Positions 44,426 through 53,924 of a stretch of 64,000 nucleotides of DNA are shown here, one piece after another; within the stretch, counting starts at the first letter, position 1, and every line of letters begins with the position of its first letter. The position numbers were made by a program, and so were the translations under genes. The notes under the pieces are model-generated. The model had not been told where the DNA came from and did no database searches. It saw only the letters and a program-made list of their open reading frames with translations. This stretch comes from CAZVPF01 sp964628195 (GTDB lineage Bacteria; Planctomycetota; Phycisphaerae; Sedimentisphaerales; Anaerohalosphaeraceae): NCBI GenBank assembly GCA_964628195.1, contig CAZVPF010000010.1, positions 34,800 to 98,799 of the forward strand, in the 5' to 3' direction.

Positions 44426-47400
44426 CTAACCAGTGGTGAACACCTTAACCGCTCCGATATCACCGAATTTTCGAAGGCACATGCAGTCCTGCCAGTTAGT
44501 CGGGGATATTTGACCTTTCTGCCATTTTTCAAAGCCCTCGATGAAAGACACACCTTTTTCAAACTCCGGCACAAAGCTGTTGGGCGAAACCCAGGGTATT
44601 TCACCTGCTGTGTTATGATGCGGCCCGAGCAGGTTTCGCAGCGAACTGTGCAAAACGATCTCCAGTTTGGCACCGGGCTTATAATACCTGCCTGTATCCA
44701 GCTTGAAAGGCGGGGCGAAAATACTTCCGACTTTTTGATTATCGACAAATATTTCTGCACAGGGGGCATGGAGCTTTTCAAATTCCAGAAAGCATGAACC
44801 CTTTTCCGATTTTTTCAATTCCGGTAAAGATGCGGTGTATTTAATCGACCCGGCGTAGAAAGGCAAACCCGAAGCTGTAATGTTATTAAACTCAGGAGCC
44901 CGCGGCCCGGTCAGCTCGATGTCTTCGTTAGAAACAAAGACCAAATCCGCAGTGACACCGATATTCTGCCAATGCGAGGGGTCATATTTACCCTGCACCT
45001 CGGTACAGTTTATCGAAAAATCACCCAGCAGGTAAACCGATTCGATCTCGGTGCCGTACCTGCCGAAATAGTCATCAACCCTTGTCTGGTCACCGTGTGC
45101 GAAGTCCCGGCAATCGAAGACTATCTCATTGCGTCCATCCACGACCCTGCCGGTAATGTCGATTTTCATAAAGTTCATATCGCGATAACTGCCCGCGTCT
45201 TCATATTGAACCCCGCTGCCGTTAACTGTTATAAAGTATCTTTCCGGGTGTTCGGCAACAAGGGTAAGCTTTTTCTCCGGGTCAAAGCCGTTTACGTTAA
45301 ATTCATATTTCAGCTTCAAAGGCCCGTCGTACTTGCCGGCGTTAAGCATTTCCTGTATAGCGATAACCGGCATGGGCTTATCGCTGAAACCATCCCGGCC
45401 TGCATCAAAATAAGCGTAATCAAGTATCAGCGCGTTTTCGTCAAGACGTTCAACATCAAACTCTTTCGGGTCTATAACTACCTTCTCGCCCGGCTCAGTT
45501 GAAACAAGCGAAACCGCCTGCTCGACGATGGGCGGTTCCGGGCTGAAAATTATGAGCCTGCTTTGCACGGGGGCAAGTTCAATATCCGCAGCCGCCGCCC
45601 CGCTGTCAGTATTGATTTCCACGGGGCTTGTCCGGCCTGTAAAGTGGTCCAGCAGCTCCGCCGAGCGGAAATCGCCTTTCACGCGAAGTTTGCCCTTAAA
45701 CTCCCTGTCGCGGTTGAGATTCGTGACAAGCACAGCCGTTTTGCCTTTGTCCAGCTTTCTCGGGTGGGTCCATACCCAGCGGTCCGTTCCGTTTTCGGCA
45801 ACGAGGTCAATGCCCTTTTGCCTCCCCGCAGCATCGACAAGGCCCTCGTTATTGAACTTCGCCAGTCCTGCATAAAGCTTTTCAAGCTCCGGGCAGGGCA
45901 TTGCGTCAACCTTGCGCGGAGCGTTTTCATGAACAAGAATCGCACCGCCCTTTTCCTTGAACTCACTCAGCAGCTTCACGGTCTTTTCGGAAATGGTGTA
46001 GGCCTGCGGTATTATCACAGTCCTGTACTGCATGCGTCCGATCCGAACAGCCGGTCCGTCGTTAAGCTCGACAAGCTCTCCGTCCTGGGCGATAATTGTC
46101 TCGTCGCCAAAATCGAAATGAAGCTGGTTATCCAGCAGCTTTTTTATAAGCTCATTGATCGACTGTTCGATGTCGTTGATAACAGCCGCCTTGTCCCTCT
46201 TTATCAAGCCGCTGTCCCAGTCAAAGCTGACCCAGCTTATATCGTTGGAGCAGTTTTCGCAATCCGTTTGCCAGAGGGCAAAGGTAGACTCCTGCGGGTG
46301 AAGCAAAAGGATGTCGGATATGTAAGTCCCCCTGCTCATCGAGTAACAAAGCCTCGACAGCGGAATGTCAAGCTCGCTGTTGGCCGACCACCAGGGCTGC
46401 TGATAGAAAATATTCGGCGGAAAATCACGCTTCCTGCAGCCGGACATGGTATAAAGCGACAAGTGGGGGTTGATAAGGTTCACGCCAAGCTGAATCTGCT
46501 GGCTCGCTATCCAAAGCCTGTCGACAAATCCCGCGTCCTGCCCGGAACAGCCGAACATTTCGCTGAGCATCCTTTCCTTGCCGAATTGGTTGACAACGCT
46601 TTGTGTCTGTTTTGCCGTTATGATCTCCTCGACCTGCAAGCCAAGATGGTCGATTCCCGGCATATGCTGATGGCGGTAATTCGGCATTACCTTTGTACCC
46701 CAGAGCTGCTGGCCGTATACGCTGCCCTCCAGCATGTAATGGCCCGTAAGTCCTATCTTGTGCTGCTCGCACCACTGACCGATCTGCTTTGAAAAATTAT
46801 TCTCGAACAGGTCGTTAATCGTTCTGAAATAATCTATCCTGAACTTTTCGCTTTCGTTGCCGTCGGTGAAGAGTTTATAAAGGTTTGCCGTAAGTTCATA
46901 ACCGTGCATCTGCTCGAAACGCTCGTGCATTTCAAAGGTGTAGGGAACAGCGCCGCCGGGCACCGTGCCCCGGAAAATCGTGCAGGGTTCGTCCGTAAAC
47001 TCGCAGACAATATCATCGCCGTAATATTTTCCGTACCTTTCGTAGTAACTCTGGTAGGAACGCTCGATAAAAAACCGCATCGCCTCTTTGCTGAGCAAAT
47101 CTCCGTAAGTAGTTCCGTTAAACCACGCGAAACCGAGAGGCATAATCATTGAATACACCTGGAGTTTGTTTTGCGGTTCGCCGATTGCAGCGGCACCTTC
47201 AGGCGCAGCCGTGCCCACAGGTCGGGCAAGCAAAACCTTCATTCGGTAGTTTTCGTTTTCAAGCGGGACCGCCCCTCCTGCAAAACCGCTGGGCCACTTG
47301 TCCTCGTCATAAAGATATATCTTCATCCCCAGCTTGCGAGACTCGTCAACCACCGCGTCAACCGCAGCAAACCACTGTTCGCTGAGATACTCTGTCAAAA

Positions 47401-47578
47401 GACCGATCCGCGAATGAATAAAACCGCCGCCCATTCCCGCATCTGCCATATCGCGGATTTGCTCACGTATCGCCTGGGGGTTCATTGTCTCATTCCAGCT
47501 CCAGAAAACCACGGGGCGATACTCGTAGGGCGGATTCTCAAATGAATTAAGCTCGATATTATTGCTCTTGTTTATCAT
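44426..47578 (-). CDS. GH106-like glycoside hydrolase (alpha-L-rhamnosidase-related)
   Basis: 1050 residues, no signal peptide seen. The opening VVFWSWNETMNPQAIREQI with GMGGGFIHSR is the pattern of the GH106-type TIM barrel. Further conserved points are YDEDKWPSG, CEFTDEP (acidic pair, possible catalytic residues) and HGxxMLEGS-like GHYMLEGSVYG. The last third (about 700-1050) looks like beta-sandwich domains with a GH2-type sugar-binding region. The likely substrate is rhamnose-containing polysaccharide, by family only. AAGGTG precedes the ATG. Confidence 0.75.
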   Translation of the reverse strand: MINKSNNIELNSFENPPYEYRPVVFWSWNETMNPQAIREQIRDMADAGMGGGFIHSRIGLLTEYLSEQWFAAVDAVVDESRKLGMKIYLYDEDKWPSGFAGGAVPLENENYRMKVLLARPVGTAAPEGAAAIGEPQNKLQVYSMIMPLGFAWFNGTTYGDLLSKEAMRFFIERSYQSYYERYGKYYGDDIVCEFTDEPCTIFRGTVPGGAVPYTFEMHERFEQMHGYELTANLYKLFTDGNESEKFRIDYFRTINDLFENNFSKQIGQWCEQHKIGLTGHYMLEGSVYGQQLWGTKVMPNYRHQHMPGIDHLGLQVEEIITAKQTQSVVNQFGKERMLSEMFGCSGQDAGFVDRLWIASQQIQLGVNLINPHLSLYTMSGCRKRDFPPNIFYQQPWWSANSELDIPLSRLCYSMSRGTYISDILLLHPQESTFALWQTDCENCSNDISWVSFDWDSGLIKRDKAAVINDIEQSINELIKKLLDNQLHFDFGDETIIAQDGELVELNDGPAVRIGRMQYRTVIIPQAYTISEKTVKLLSEFKEKGGAILVHENAPRKVDAMPCPELEKLYAGLAKFNNEGLVDAAGRQKGIDLVAENGTDRWVWTHPRKLDKGKTAVLVTNLNRDREFKGKLRVKGDFRSAELLDHFTGRTSPVEINTDSGAAAADIELAPVQSRLIIFSPEPPIVEQAVSLVSTEPGEKVVIDPKEFDVERLDENALILDYAYFDAGRDGFSDKPMPVIAIQEMLNAGKYDGPLKLKYEFNVNGFDPEKKLTLVAEHPERYFITVNGSGVQYEDAGSYRDMNFMKIDITGRVVDGRNEIVFDCRDFAHGDQTRVDDYFGRYGTEIESVYLLGDFSINCTEVQGKYDPSHWQNIGVTADLVFVSNEDIELTGPRAPEFNNITASGLPFYAGSIKYTASLPELKKSEKGSCFLEFEKLHAPCAEIFVDNQKVGSIFAPPFKLDTGRYYKPGAKLEIVLHSSLRNLLGPHHNTAGEIPWVSPNSFVPEFEKGVSFIEGFEKWQKGQISPTNWQDCMCLRKFGDIGAVKVFTTG

Positions 47579-47593
47579 TAAAACACCTTGCTG

Positions 47594-47622
47594 TTGAATA
47601 ATAACTAATTCTGCTTTATAAT
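47594..47622 (+). promoter_or_regulatory. sigma-70-type promoter of the hydrolase at 47714
   Basis: TTGAAT (47594-47599), 17 bases, TATAAT (47617-47622); the -10 box is consensus. A leader of about 85 bases would result. Confidence 0.65.
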
Positions 47623-47713
47623 AAAGAGTGCCCGATTTTATCAGGAACGGGTATTAAAACAAGGGTATTCGCATAATACATCTGTGCTGAAGCGGCAATT
47701 TAAGGAATTGTTT

Positions 47714-48259
47714 ATGTTCAATCTTGAAAACAGTTTTTTGCTTGTGATCGATGTTCAGGAGCGTCTTTTCAATGTAATGCACGAAAAACAAAGGCTTTGC
47801 GACAATGTAAGCAAGCTTGCGGCAATAGCCCAAACGCTTTCATTGCCGGTTATTTGTACCGAGCAGTACCCCAAAGGCCTGGGTCATACTATCGAGCCCG
47901 TTGCGGACCATCTCAGGCAGGCAGGGTGCCTAACCGTTGAAAAAATGAGCTTCAGCTGCATGGGCGAGCCGGGATTTAAGGCACAAATAGAGGCCTTAAA
48001 GCGAAAACAGGCGATTATCTGCGGAATCGAGACTCACGTTTGCGTATACCAGACAGCCGTTGAAATGATTGAAAATGGCTTTGAAACCGCCGTCGCCGCT
48101 GATGCCGTGGCCTCAAGAACCCCCGACAGCATCGAGCTTGGGCTGCGAAGAATGGAAAAAGAAGGAGTAAAAATTTCTTCCGTCGAAATGATCGCTTTCG
48201 AGCTTATGAGGACGGCTGAGCATGAGGCATTCAGGCAAATCGCCGGCATCATCAAATAA
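47714..48259 (+). CDS. cysteine hydrolase of the isochorismatase/nicotinamidase family
   Basis: 181 residues from the ATG at 47714 (AAGGA seven bases before; the upstream GTG is less likely). The catalytic triad of the family is visible as Asp13 (LVIDVQE), Lys77 (TVEKMSF) and Cys110 (GIETHVCVYQT), with the cis-peptide region GIETH just before. The substrate may be nicotinamide or another amide; metal-binding residues of true nicotinamidases are not evident. Single gene with its own promoter. Confidence 0.85.
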   Translation: MFNLENSFLLVIDVQERLFNVMHEKQRLCDNVSKLAAIAQTLSLPVICTEQYPKGLGHTIEPVADHLRQAGCLTVEKMSFSCMGEPGFKAQIEALKRKQAIICGIETHVCVYQTAVEMIENGFETAVAADAVASRTPDSIELGLRRMEKEGVKISSVEMIAFELMRTAEHEAFRQIAGIIK

Positions 48260-48265
48260 TATGAT

Positions 48266-48294
48266 TTGTGCGGCGATGGAAAATATGGTATATT
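48266..48294 (+). promoter_or_regulatory. sigma-70-type promoter of the 48345-49845 trio
   Basis: TTGTGC (48266-48271), 17 bases, TATATT (48289-48294). Confidence 0.45.
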
Positions 48295-48344
48295 AGTAAT
48301 TGAAATACTGAAAAGGCGATATGTTTATTTAAATGGGGAAAGAG

Positions 48345-48536
48345 ATGCCGAAAGTTCCGATGCCGCATTCAGGCCACAACCAGCACCTTTGCTACCTTGT
48401 CAATATGGGTTTCCACGACAAGAAATCCAAAGAATACGAAAAACTGGTTCTGGAGCCGAAATACATCTGCAGGCAGTGCGGACGCAGCGCAAATTACGCT
48501 AAAAATCTCTGCAAGCCGAAAAAGATCGGTTCCTGA
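48345..48536 (+). CDS. small zinc-knuckle-like protein, unknown function
   Basis: 63 residues from ATG 48345 (GGGGA upstream). Two His and a Cys near the start (PHSGHNQHLC), then CRQCGRSANYAKNLC, a C-x2-C-x10-C pattern. This could form one metal site together with an upstream His or Cys. It starts a closely spaced set with the ferritin-like and HDOD genes. Similar short proteins ahead of ferritin-like genes would support a role in metal or redox stress, but that is a guess. Confidence 0.55.
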   Translation: MPKVPMPHSGHNQHLCYLVNMGFHDKKSKEYEKLVLEPKYICRQCGRSANYAKNLCKPKKIGS

Positions 48537-48565
48537 TCCCAGCGTTTATTTAATGGGGTGTCAAA

Positions 48566-49006
48566 TTGTCATACAATTCTGTGACAGATATTCTTGCCTA
48601 TGTACTCGGCAATGAACGAAACGATGATTCGTTCTACAGGTCTCTCTCTGCAGCGACAGATAACCCTCTAATCAGCGATCTGTTCACTTACCTGGCCGAT
48701 GAAGAAACCGAGCACATTCGCAAAATCGAGCTCGAAATCCAGAAGCTCGGAAAGGTCGTGCCGACAGTTGAGTTTGTTGAAAAAAAAGATGTTTCTTATC
48801 TGATTGAAGAAAACGTCCAGCCGAAGGACATTCTCGAACTGGCGATGGAAAAGGAGCAGGACGCTTTTCGGCTTTACTGTGAGATGGGGACTATTGCCGG
48901 CAATGAAGACGTTAAAAGGTGCCTTTTCGAGCTTGCAGAGGAAGAGGTCCGCCACAAAATAAAGCTTGAAAGGCAGTATAACGCGATAATGGAAATGGAG
49001 TCCTGA
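48566..49006 (+). CDS. ferritin-like / rubrerythrin-family four-helix protein
   Basis: 146 residues. Two helical pairs each carry ExxH-type iron ligands: EETEHIRKIE (about 47-56) and EEEVRHKIKLE (about 127-137), with further Glu at 17 and about 95 (EKEQDAF). No rubredoxin domain. The TTG start is supported by GGGGTG five bases upstream. Such proteins reduce peroxide or hold diiron centres; likely oxidative-stress defence. Eight bases before the HDOD gene. Confidence 0.8.
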   Translation: MSYNSVTDILAYVLGNERNDDSFYRSLSAATDNPLISDLFTYLADEETEHIRKIELEIQKLGKVVPTVEFVEKKDVSYLIEENVQPKDILELAMEKEQDAFRLYCEMGTIAGNEDVKRCLFELAEEEVRHKIKLERQYNAIMEMES

Positions 49007-49014
49007 CCCCGGAC

Positions 49015-49845
49015 ATGGAAACTATTGACCGCAGAAAAATGGAAGATATAGAAAGGCAGGTTACCTCCCTTGTCAACAAGCTGCCTCCCATGCCCGAGCA
49101 CATTGACGCTCTTCTAAAAGCGGGCGTTGAAGATAACCCCAAAGCCCGGATCAAAAAACTCGTAGAGACCGACCCCGGCATCTGCGCCGAACTTCTCAAG
49201 CTGGCCAACGCCGGCTGTTTCGGCAATGACAGGCTCATAGAAACCACCGGCGAAGCGCTTGATATTGTCGGCCCCGAGCCGGTTATACAAATGATGGGCG
49301 TAGCCTTCGCGCAGGACGTTATAAACGAACATTTTTCCTCGATGAAGTATCTGAACGAATACTTCGAGCATTCACGTCAAATATCCCGCGCCTGCAGGGC
49401 CCTTGCCGGCGTGACCGGGCTGGATATTCATAACACGCGAATGTACAGCGTGGCAGGGCTGATACACGATATAGGCAGGCTTGTCATACTGCTTGCCAGC
49501 AGCCAGACCTCCGCTCGGCTGCTCGGCACCGACTGGGAGCAGATGACCACGATAACCGATAGCGAAAGGGACCTGGCGGGTATGGACCACTGCAGGGTCG
49601 GGATGCGCCTGTGCCGAAAATGGAACTTCACTCATATCCTGCAGCAGGGTGTGCTCCGTCACCACAGCCCGATAGACAGAACTGATATAAGTGTTCCGGG
49701 AAGTGTTATCTTTATTGCTCACTTTCTCTCGGCGAGTGATTTTACCGGCGAGATTCTCGAACAGAATATGCCCCGTGACATACTTGAACATATAGGCCTG
49801 ACAGCGGATAAATTCAACCGCGCAAAGCAACTGGCAAACTTCTAA
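49015..49845 (+). CDS. HDOD domain signalling protein
   Basis: 276 residues. The HDOD output domain covers about 20-225: KLPPMPEHIDALLK at its start, DPGICAELLKLANAGCFG, and SVAGLIHDIGRLVILLAS, where the HD pair of HD-GYP enzymes is partly retained (HD in LIHDIG). HDOD proteins act in two-component and c-di-GMP signalling as regulatory partners rather than enzymes. Third gene of the set with the ferritin-like protein. Confidence 0.82.
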   Translation: METIDRRKMEDIERQVTSLVNKLPPMPEHIDALLKAGVEDNPKARIKKLVETDPGICAELLKLANAGCFGNDRLIETTGEALDIVGPEPVIQMMGVAFAQDVINEHFSSMKYLNEYFEHSRQISRACRALAGVTGLDIHNTRMYSVAGLIHDIGRLVILLASSQTSARLLGTDWEQMTTITDSERDLAGMDHCRVGMRLCRKWNFTHILQQGVLRHHSPIDRTDISVPGSVIFIAHFLSASDFTGEILEQNMPRDILEHIGLTADKFNRAKQLANF

Positions 49846-49915
49846 CACTTAAGCGTCGGCACTTTATGGCACCAGTTAAAGGGCTTTTTTCCCTCGCGGC
49901 GCGGAAGAATAATTT

Positions 49916-50926
49916 CTACTTTTCCGTCAAAAGCAGCACCCCCTGTGCCGCACGCAGCCGGACGGGCTTGAACTTGCTTTCAAGCCTTTTTATAAGGATC
50001 GGCACAAGCCTCGGGCCGCCTATTCTCCCTGCTGCCATCGTTGCCATATTATGCGCCATGCTGTTTTCGTTTATTCCCTCGCACAGTTTTGTGAAATAGT
50101 CGTAAACCTCCGGTTCGCCCATGTAAAAGCCCATCCGCCCAAGCTGCTCGGCGGCTGTCAGTCGCACCTCGACAACCTCGTCGTCGAGCATGGTAACAAT
50201 GGCGTCGCGCGCCTCGACGGTCCCAAGCTGCCCCATACAGCGAATCCCCATAACCCTGTCGTCCGAATGCTTACTGATAAGCAGCGCCCAGATTCTTTCA
50301 TAAACCCGCTGATCGCCCAGTCGGGCCCGCGACTCCATGGCCTGGAGCTTAACTTTGTCATTTGAGTCGGTTCTTCTCATTGCGGTATCGACGACCTGCC
50401 TGTCGTCCTTGTTGCCCAGCTTGCCCAGCAGCAGAAGAGCATTTGCACGAACGATCTGGTCCTCGCTGAAAGCGAGCCTGCGTATCGCCTGGGCCATGTA
50501 CCGATCACCGAGCTTTGCCAATGAGTACGCCGCTGCCATTCTAACGTTCTGGTCGGTGTCGTGGACGGCCTTTTTCAAAACGCTTTTTCCCCCGGTATCG
50601 CCCATATCACCGATAGCCGTAACCGCGGCGAACCGCACACCTGCAAGCTCGTCTTCGGCAAGAGCCCGGACGGTTGGAAGAAGCTCACGCCTGTTGGTGC
50701 TGACAACTACCTCAATGGCCTCTGCCCGCATTATCCCCACTTTGTCATCGATGGTCCGTTTAATGATTTCAACGGCCTGGTCACGATGGGGCATAAGCGA
50801 GGCCGAAGGTTTTACCTTTTCTTCGCCGCTGCCGGGCGACTTAACGGCCTTTTCTTCACAGCCGCACAAAACCGCCAGTGAAAACAAAACAGGAATGATA
50901 ACTGAAAATCTCATGGTATTTTTCAT
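49916..50926 (-). CDS. HEAT-repeat lipoprotein
   Basis: 336 residues from the ATG at 50926. Lipoprotein signal with lipobox VLCGC (Cys about 24), a short linker, then about eight HEAT repeats (about 60-330). Repeats include LAEDELAGVRFAAVTAIGDMG and HDTDQNVRMAAAYSLAKLG, each about 31-35 residues with D/AA-L-G spacing. HEAT lipoproteins usually act as binding scaffolds; partner unknown. A longer frame upstream starts at a TTG and is less likely. Convergent with the HDOD gene. Confidence 0.8.
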   Translation of the reverse strand: MKNTMRFSVIIPVLFSLAVLCGCEEKAVKSPGSGEEKVKPSASLMPHRDQAVEIIKRTIDDKVGIMRAEAIEVVVSTNRRELLPTVRALAEDELAGVRFAAVTAIGDMGDTGGKSVLKKAVHDTDQNVRMAAAYSLAKLGDRYMAQAIRRLAFSEDQIVRANALLLLGKLGNKDDRQVVDTAMRRTDSNDKVKLQAMESRARLGDQRVYERIWALLISKHSDDRVMGIRCMGQLGTVEARDAIVTMLDDEVVEVRLTAAEQLGRMGFYMGEPEVYDYFTKLCEGINENSMAHNMATMAAGRIGGPRLVPILIKRLESKFKPVRLRAAQGVLLLTEK

Positions 50927-51135
50927 TTGAGCTGTTTCTCCGGTAAGTTTGAAATTCGCCAAAATTTAGAATTCAGGCAGTTCTAACAATTCATTTTGCT
51001 AAAAAAACAACTATCAAAACTACACTTTATAGACAAAATATAAGTTATTTTCACTTCCAATCAAGAAATTTTACAATTATAATCCGGATATTGTTCACTT
51101 AAAAACATATGTATAATTTGGCTTTAGGGGCCTAT

Positions 51136-52176
51136 ATGGATTACAGGTCGAAACGCATCGCGGTTCTGTCGCCCGTTGCATGGCGAACCCCGCCCCGGGC
51201 ATATGGGGCATGGGAGACGGTTGCGTCGAATATAACCGAGGGCCTTGTTAAAAACGGATGGGATGTTACGCTTTTCGCCACCGCTGATTCGGTAACCAAT
51301 GCAAAGCTCCGCGCCGTTATCCCCGGAGGCTACGAGGAGGATAAATCTCTCGAAGCCAAGGTTGTCGAATGTCTGCATATCTCGGAAGTGATGGAATCGG
51401 CACAGGAATTTGACCTGATCCACAACAACTACGACTTCCTGCCGCTGACATACTCACGGCTGATAAAGACCCCGATTCTGACGACGATCCACGGTTTCAG
51501 TTCCGACAATATCCGGGCGGTCTACCGTAAGTACAAGGAGCTTTATTACGTTTCCATAAGCGACTCGGACCGTGATTGCCAACTGCCCTACCTTGCGACA
51601 GTCTACAACGGAATCGACATGTCCAATATCAAGTTTCGCGACAAGCCCGGCCAGAGCCTTGTTTTTCTCGGCAGGATTCATCCCGACAAAGGCACGCATC
51701 TCGCTGTCGAAGTCGCCCGAAAGGCAAAGCTGCCGCTTATCATCGCCGGGATCATCCAGGACCGTGAATATTATGACACTAAGGTAAGGCCGTTCGTGAA
51801 TGGTAAAATGATCAAGTACATAGGCCCGGTGGATGTCGCCGAAAAGGATCAGCTTTTCTCCGAAGCGCTCGCTGTACTGCACCTGAATATGCTTCCCGAA
51901 CGTTTCGGCCTGGTAATAACCGAGTCAATGGCAGCCGGCGTCCCCGTAATAGCAATGGACAAAGGTTCGCCGCGCGAGATAATCGACGACGGACAAACCG
52001 GTTTTCTCGTCAACAGCACCGACCAGGCAGTTAAAGCTCTTGACAGGCTCGCCGACATCGACCGCAAACTGTGCAGAAAGAAAGTGGACAAGCGATTCTC
52101 GGTCGATGCAATGGTCGCCGGGTATGAAAAAGTTTACCGAAAAATTTTTGAAATAGAGGATGCAAAAAATGGCTGA
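51136..52176 (+). CDS. glycosyltransferase family 4
   Basis: 346 residues, GT-B fold. N-terminal half: IAVLSPVAWRTPPRAYGAWE, with the nucleotide-sugar loop region. C-terminal half: LVFLGRIHPDKGTHLAVEVARKA, then ERFGLVITES, the E-x7-E motif of retaining GT4 enzymes, and GVPVIAMDKGSPREII. TAGGGG is five bases before the ATG at 51136; an earlier ATG at 51109 overlaps a possible -10 box TATAAT (51111-51116). Overlaps the GH130 gene by 8 bases, so the two are coupled. Confidence 0.9.
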   Translation: MDYRSKRIAVLSPVAWRTPPRAYGAWETVASNITEGLVKNGWDVTLFATADSVTNAKLRAVIPGGYEEDKSLEAKVVECLHISEVMESAQEFDLIHNNYDFLPLTYSRLIKTPILTTIHGFSSDNIRAVYRKYKELYYVSISDSDRDCQLPYLATVYNGIDMSNIKFRDKPGQSLVFLGRIHPDKGTHLAVEVARKAKLPLIIAGIIQDREYYDTKVRPFVNGKMIKYIGPVDVAEKDQLFSEALAVLHLNMLPERFGLVITESMAAGVPVIAMDKGSPREIIDDGQTGFLVNSTDQAVKALDRLADIDRKLCRKKVDKRFSVDAMVAGYEKVYRKIFEIEDAKNG

Positions 52177-53113
52177 CAAACCCGTAGTCCGTTTCAAAAA
52201 CAACCCCATACTTACAAAATCGGATATTCCTTACCCTGTCGAGACCGTCCACAACGCCGCTGTCGTCAAACATGCCGGCAGATACGTAATGCTTTTCCGC
52301 TCGCACAGGGACAACGGCCGCAGCATAATCGGCATCGCGACGAGCAAGGACGGTTTCAGTTTCACACCTGACCCCGAACCGTTTATGACCCCCTCAAATG
52401 AGCAGCCTTTTGCCGAGTATGAACAGGCAGGTGTTGAGGACCCGCGCTGCGTCTACCTGCCCGAAGAAAAGGCATACTTTATCACCTACAGTGCATACTC
52501 AAAGCACGGGGTGAGGATAGGCCTTGCCAAAACGACCAACTTCAAAACTGTCGAGCGTGTTGCCTTGATAACACAAGCCGACTATCGAAATACAGTTATC
52601 TTTCCGGAGAAAATAAACGGCAGGTACGTCCGCCTCGACCGTCCCCACAGCGATATTTCACCCTGGTCGATGTGGATCTCCTACTCCCCCGACCTTATCT
52701 ACTGGGGCCAGTCGCGTGTCATAATGAAACCCATGACATACCACTGGGACGAAATGAAAATAGGCCCCGGCGCACCGCCCATTAAAACCGAGAAGGGGTG
52801 GCTCAATATCTATCACGGTGTCTTTCCGACGATGGACGGTTCGGTCTACCGCCTCGGAGTGTGCCTGCACGATCTCAACGACCCGGCCAATATCCTCGGT
52901 GTAAGCGACAGATGGATACTGACTCCCGAGGACCCCTGGGAGCTTGTGGGGTATGTGCATAACGTAGTATTCTCATGCGGCGCGGTTCCCGAGCCGGACG
53001 GCACGCTCAAGATATACTGGGGAGCTGCGGACACCGTAATGTGCGCGGGAATGGCGAAGATAGACGAACTTGTGGAAATGTGCCTTGCTAACCCCCGACC
53101 GGCAATACCGTAG
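52169..53113 (+). CDS. GH130 family glycoside phosphorylase/hydrolase, second copy
   Basis: 314 residues from ATG 52169 (GAGGA eight bases upstream). FKNNPILTKSDI at the start, AGVEDPRCV with catalytic Asp91, WLNIYHGV later, and a C-terminal SCGAVPEPDGTLKIYWGAADT. It differs clearly from the copy at 27248, so they are probably of different specificity. Co-translated with a GT4 gene: such GT4-GH130 pairs are found in several phyla and may build and then recycle a mannose-containing glycoside. Confidence 0.88.
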   Translation: MADKPVVRFKNNPILTKSDIPYPVETVHNAAVVKHAGRYVMLFRSHRDNGRSIIGIATSKDGFSFTPDPEPFMTPSNEQPFAEYEQAGVEDPRCVYLPEEKAYFITYSAYSKHGVRIGLAKTTNFKTVERVALITQADYRNTVIFPEKINGRYVRLDRPHSDISPWSMWISYSPDLIYWGQSRVIMKPMTYHWDEMKIGPGAPPIKTEKGWLNIYHGVFPTMDGSVYRLGVCLHDLNDPANILGVSDRWILTPEDPWELVGYVHNVVFSCGAVPEPDGTLKIYWGAADTVMCAGMAKIDELVEMCLANPRPAIP

Positions 53114-53144
53114 AATCCTTTAATACAGATTTATAGGCTTAATT

Positions 53145-53918
53145 ATGTATTTATTGTATTCAGATGAGTCAGGTGATCCAGGAAGGGCAGGACCGGGAAG
53201 ATACTTTATCCTTTCGGCTATTTTAATCCATGAAACGAGTTGGCACCAATGCTTTGATCTAACGAAACAGTTAAGAGTTTATCTTAAGAAAGATTACGGT
53301 ATAGCTAAAAACGCCGAACTACATGCTAACAAGAATATCGCCGGACGTGGTGCCCTTTGGGGAGTTAGATTTAGCATAGAAGACCGAGTGAAACTGTTTC
53401 AGGTTGTAATTGAAACTTTGGCACAAATGCCGGGACTAAAAACTATGAGTGTTTGTATTAACAAGGCATCTCCACAATGTGCTGAAAAGAAAGGACGCGA
53501 TATCCATGACTTGGCCTGGTCCTTTTTGTTGCAGCGTTTCCATAATTATATAACGAGCCGTGGAACAGGAAATTCAAACGAACACGGATTAGTTTTTCAC
53601 GATACTGGCCATGACCAGGAAATTCGTAAGTTGATGAGAAAAATGAGAGTTTACAATTATGTTCCGAGTCGGTATGGCTCACCCCGAAATATCCCTTTAA
53701 CAAGTCTGCTGGAGGACCCGGTGCCAAGAGACTCCGCGCATTCTCAATTTATTCAGCTCGTTGACTATGTCGCATATTGCTTGTTAAGAAAAGTATCCCC
53801 TGTGGATAAATACCCAGGATTAGTTAATATTTATGATATTCTTAGTCCGGTTGCTTTGAAACAAGCGGCTGCGGACAATGATATGGGAATTATTGTTTAT
53901 CCTAAGGAAAGCGCATAA
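53145..53918 (+). CDS. DUF3800 domain protein
   Basis: 257 residues starting YLLYSDESGDPG, the DESG signature of DUF3800, a predicted RNase H-like fold. The acidic residues in this motif and in DLAWSFLLQ and HSQFIQLVDYVAY later could form a nuclease site. Codon use and base composition are more AT-rich than its neighbours, suggesting transfer. DUF3800 genes are often found near mobile or defence-type genes and next to small structured RNAs; just such an element follows six bases after the stop codon. Confidence 0.88.
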   Translation: MYLLYSDESGDPGRAGPGRYFILSAILIHETSWHQCFDLTKQLRVYLKKDYGIAKNAELHANKNIAGRGALWGVRFSIEDRVKLFQVVIETLAQMPGLKTMSVCINKASPQCAEKKGRDIHDLAWSFLLQRFHNYITSRGTGNSNEHGLVFHDTGHDQEIRKLMRKMRVYNYVPSRYGSPRNIPLTSLLEDPVPRDSAHSQFIQLVDYVAYCLLRKVSPVDKYPGLVNIYDILSPVALKQAAADNDMGIIVYPKESA

Positions 53919-53924
53919 AAAAAA

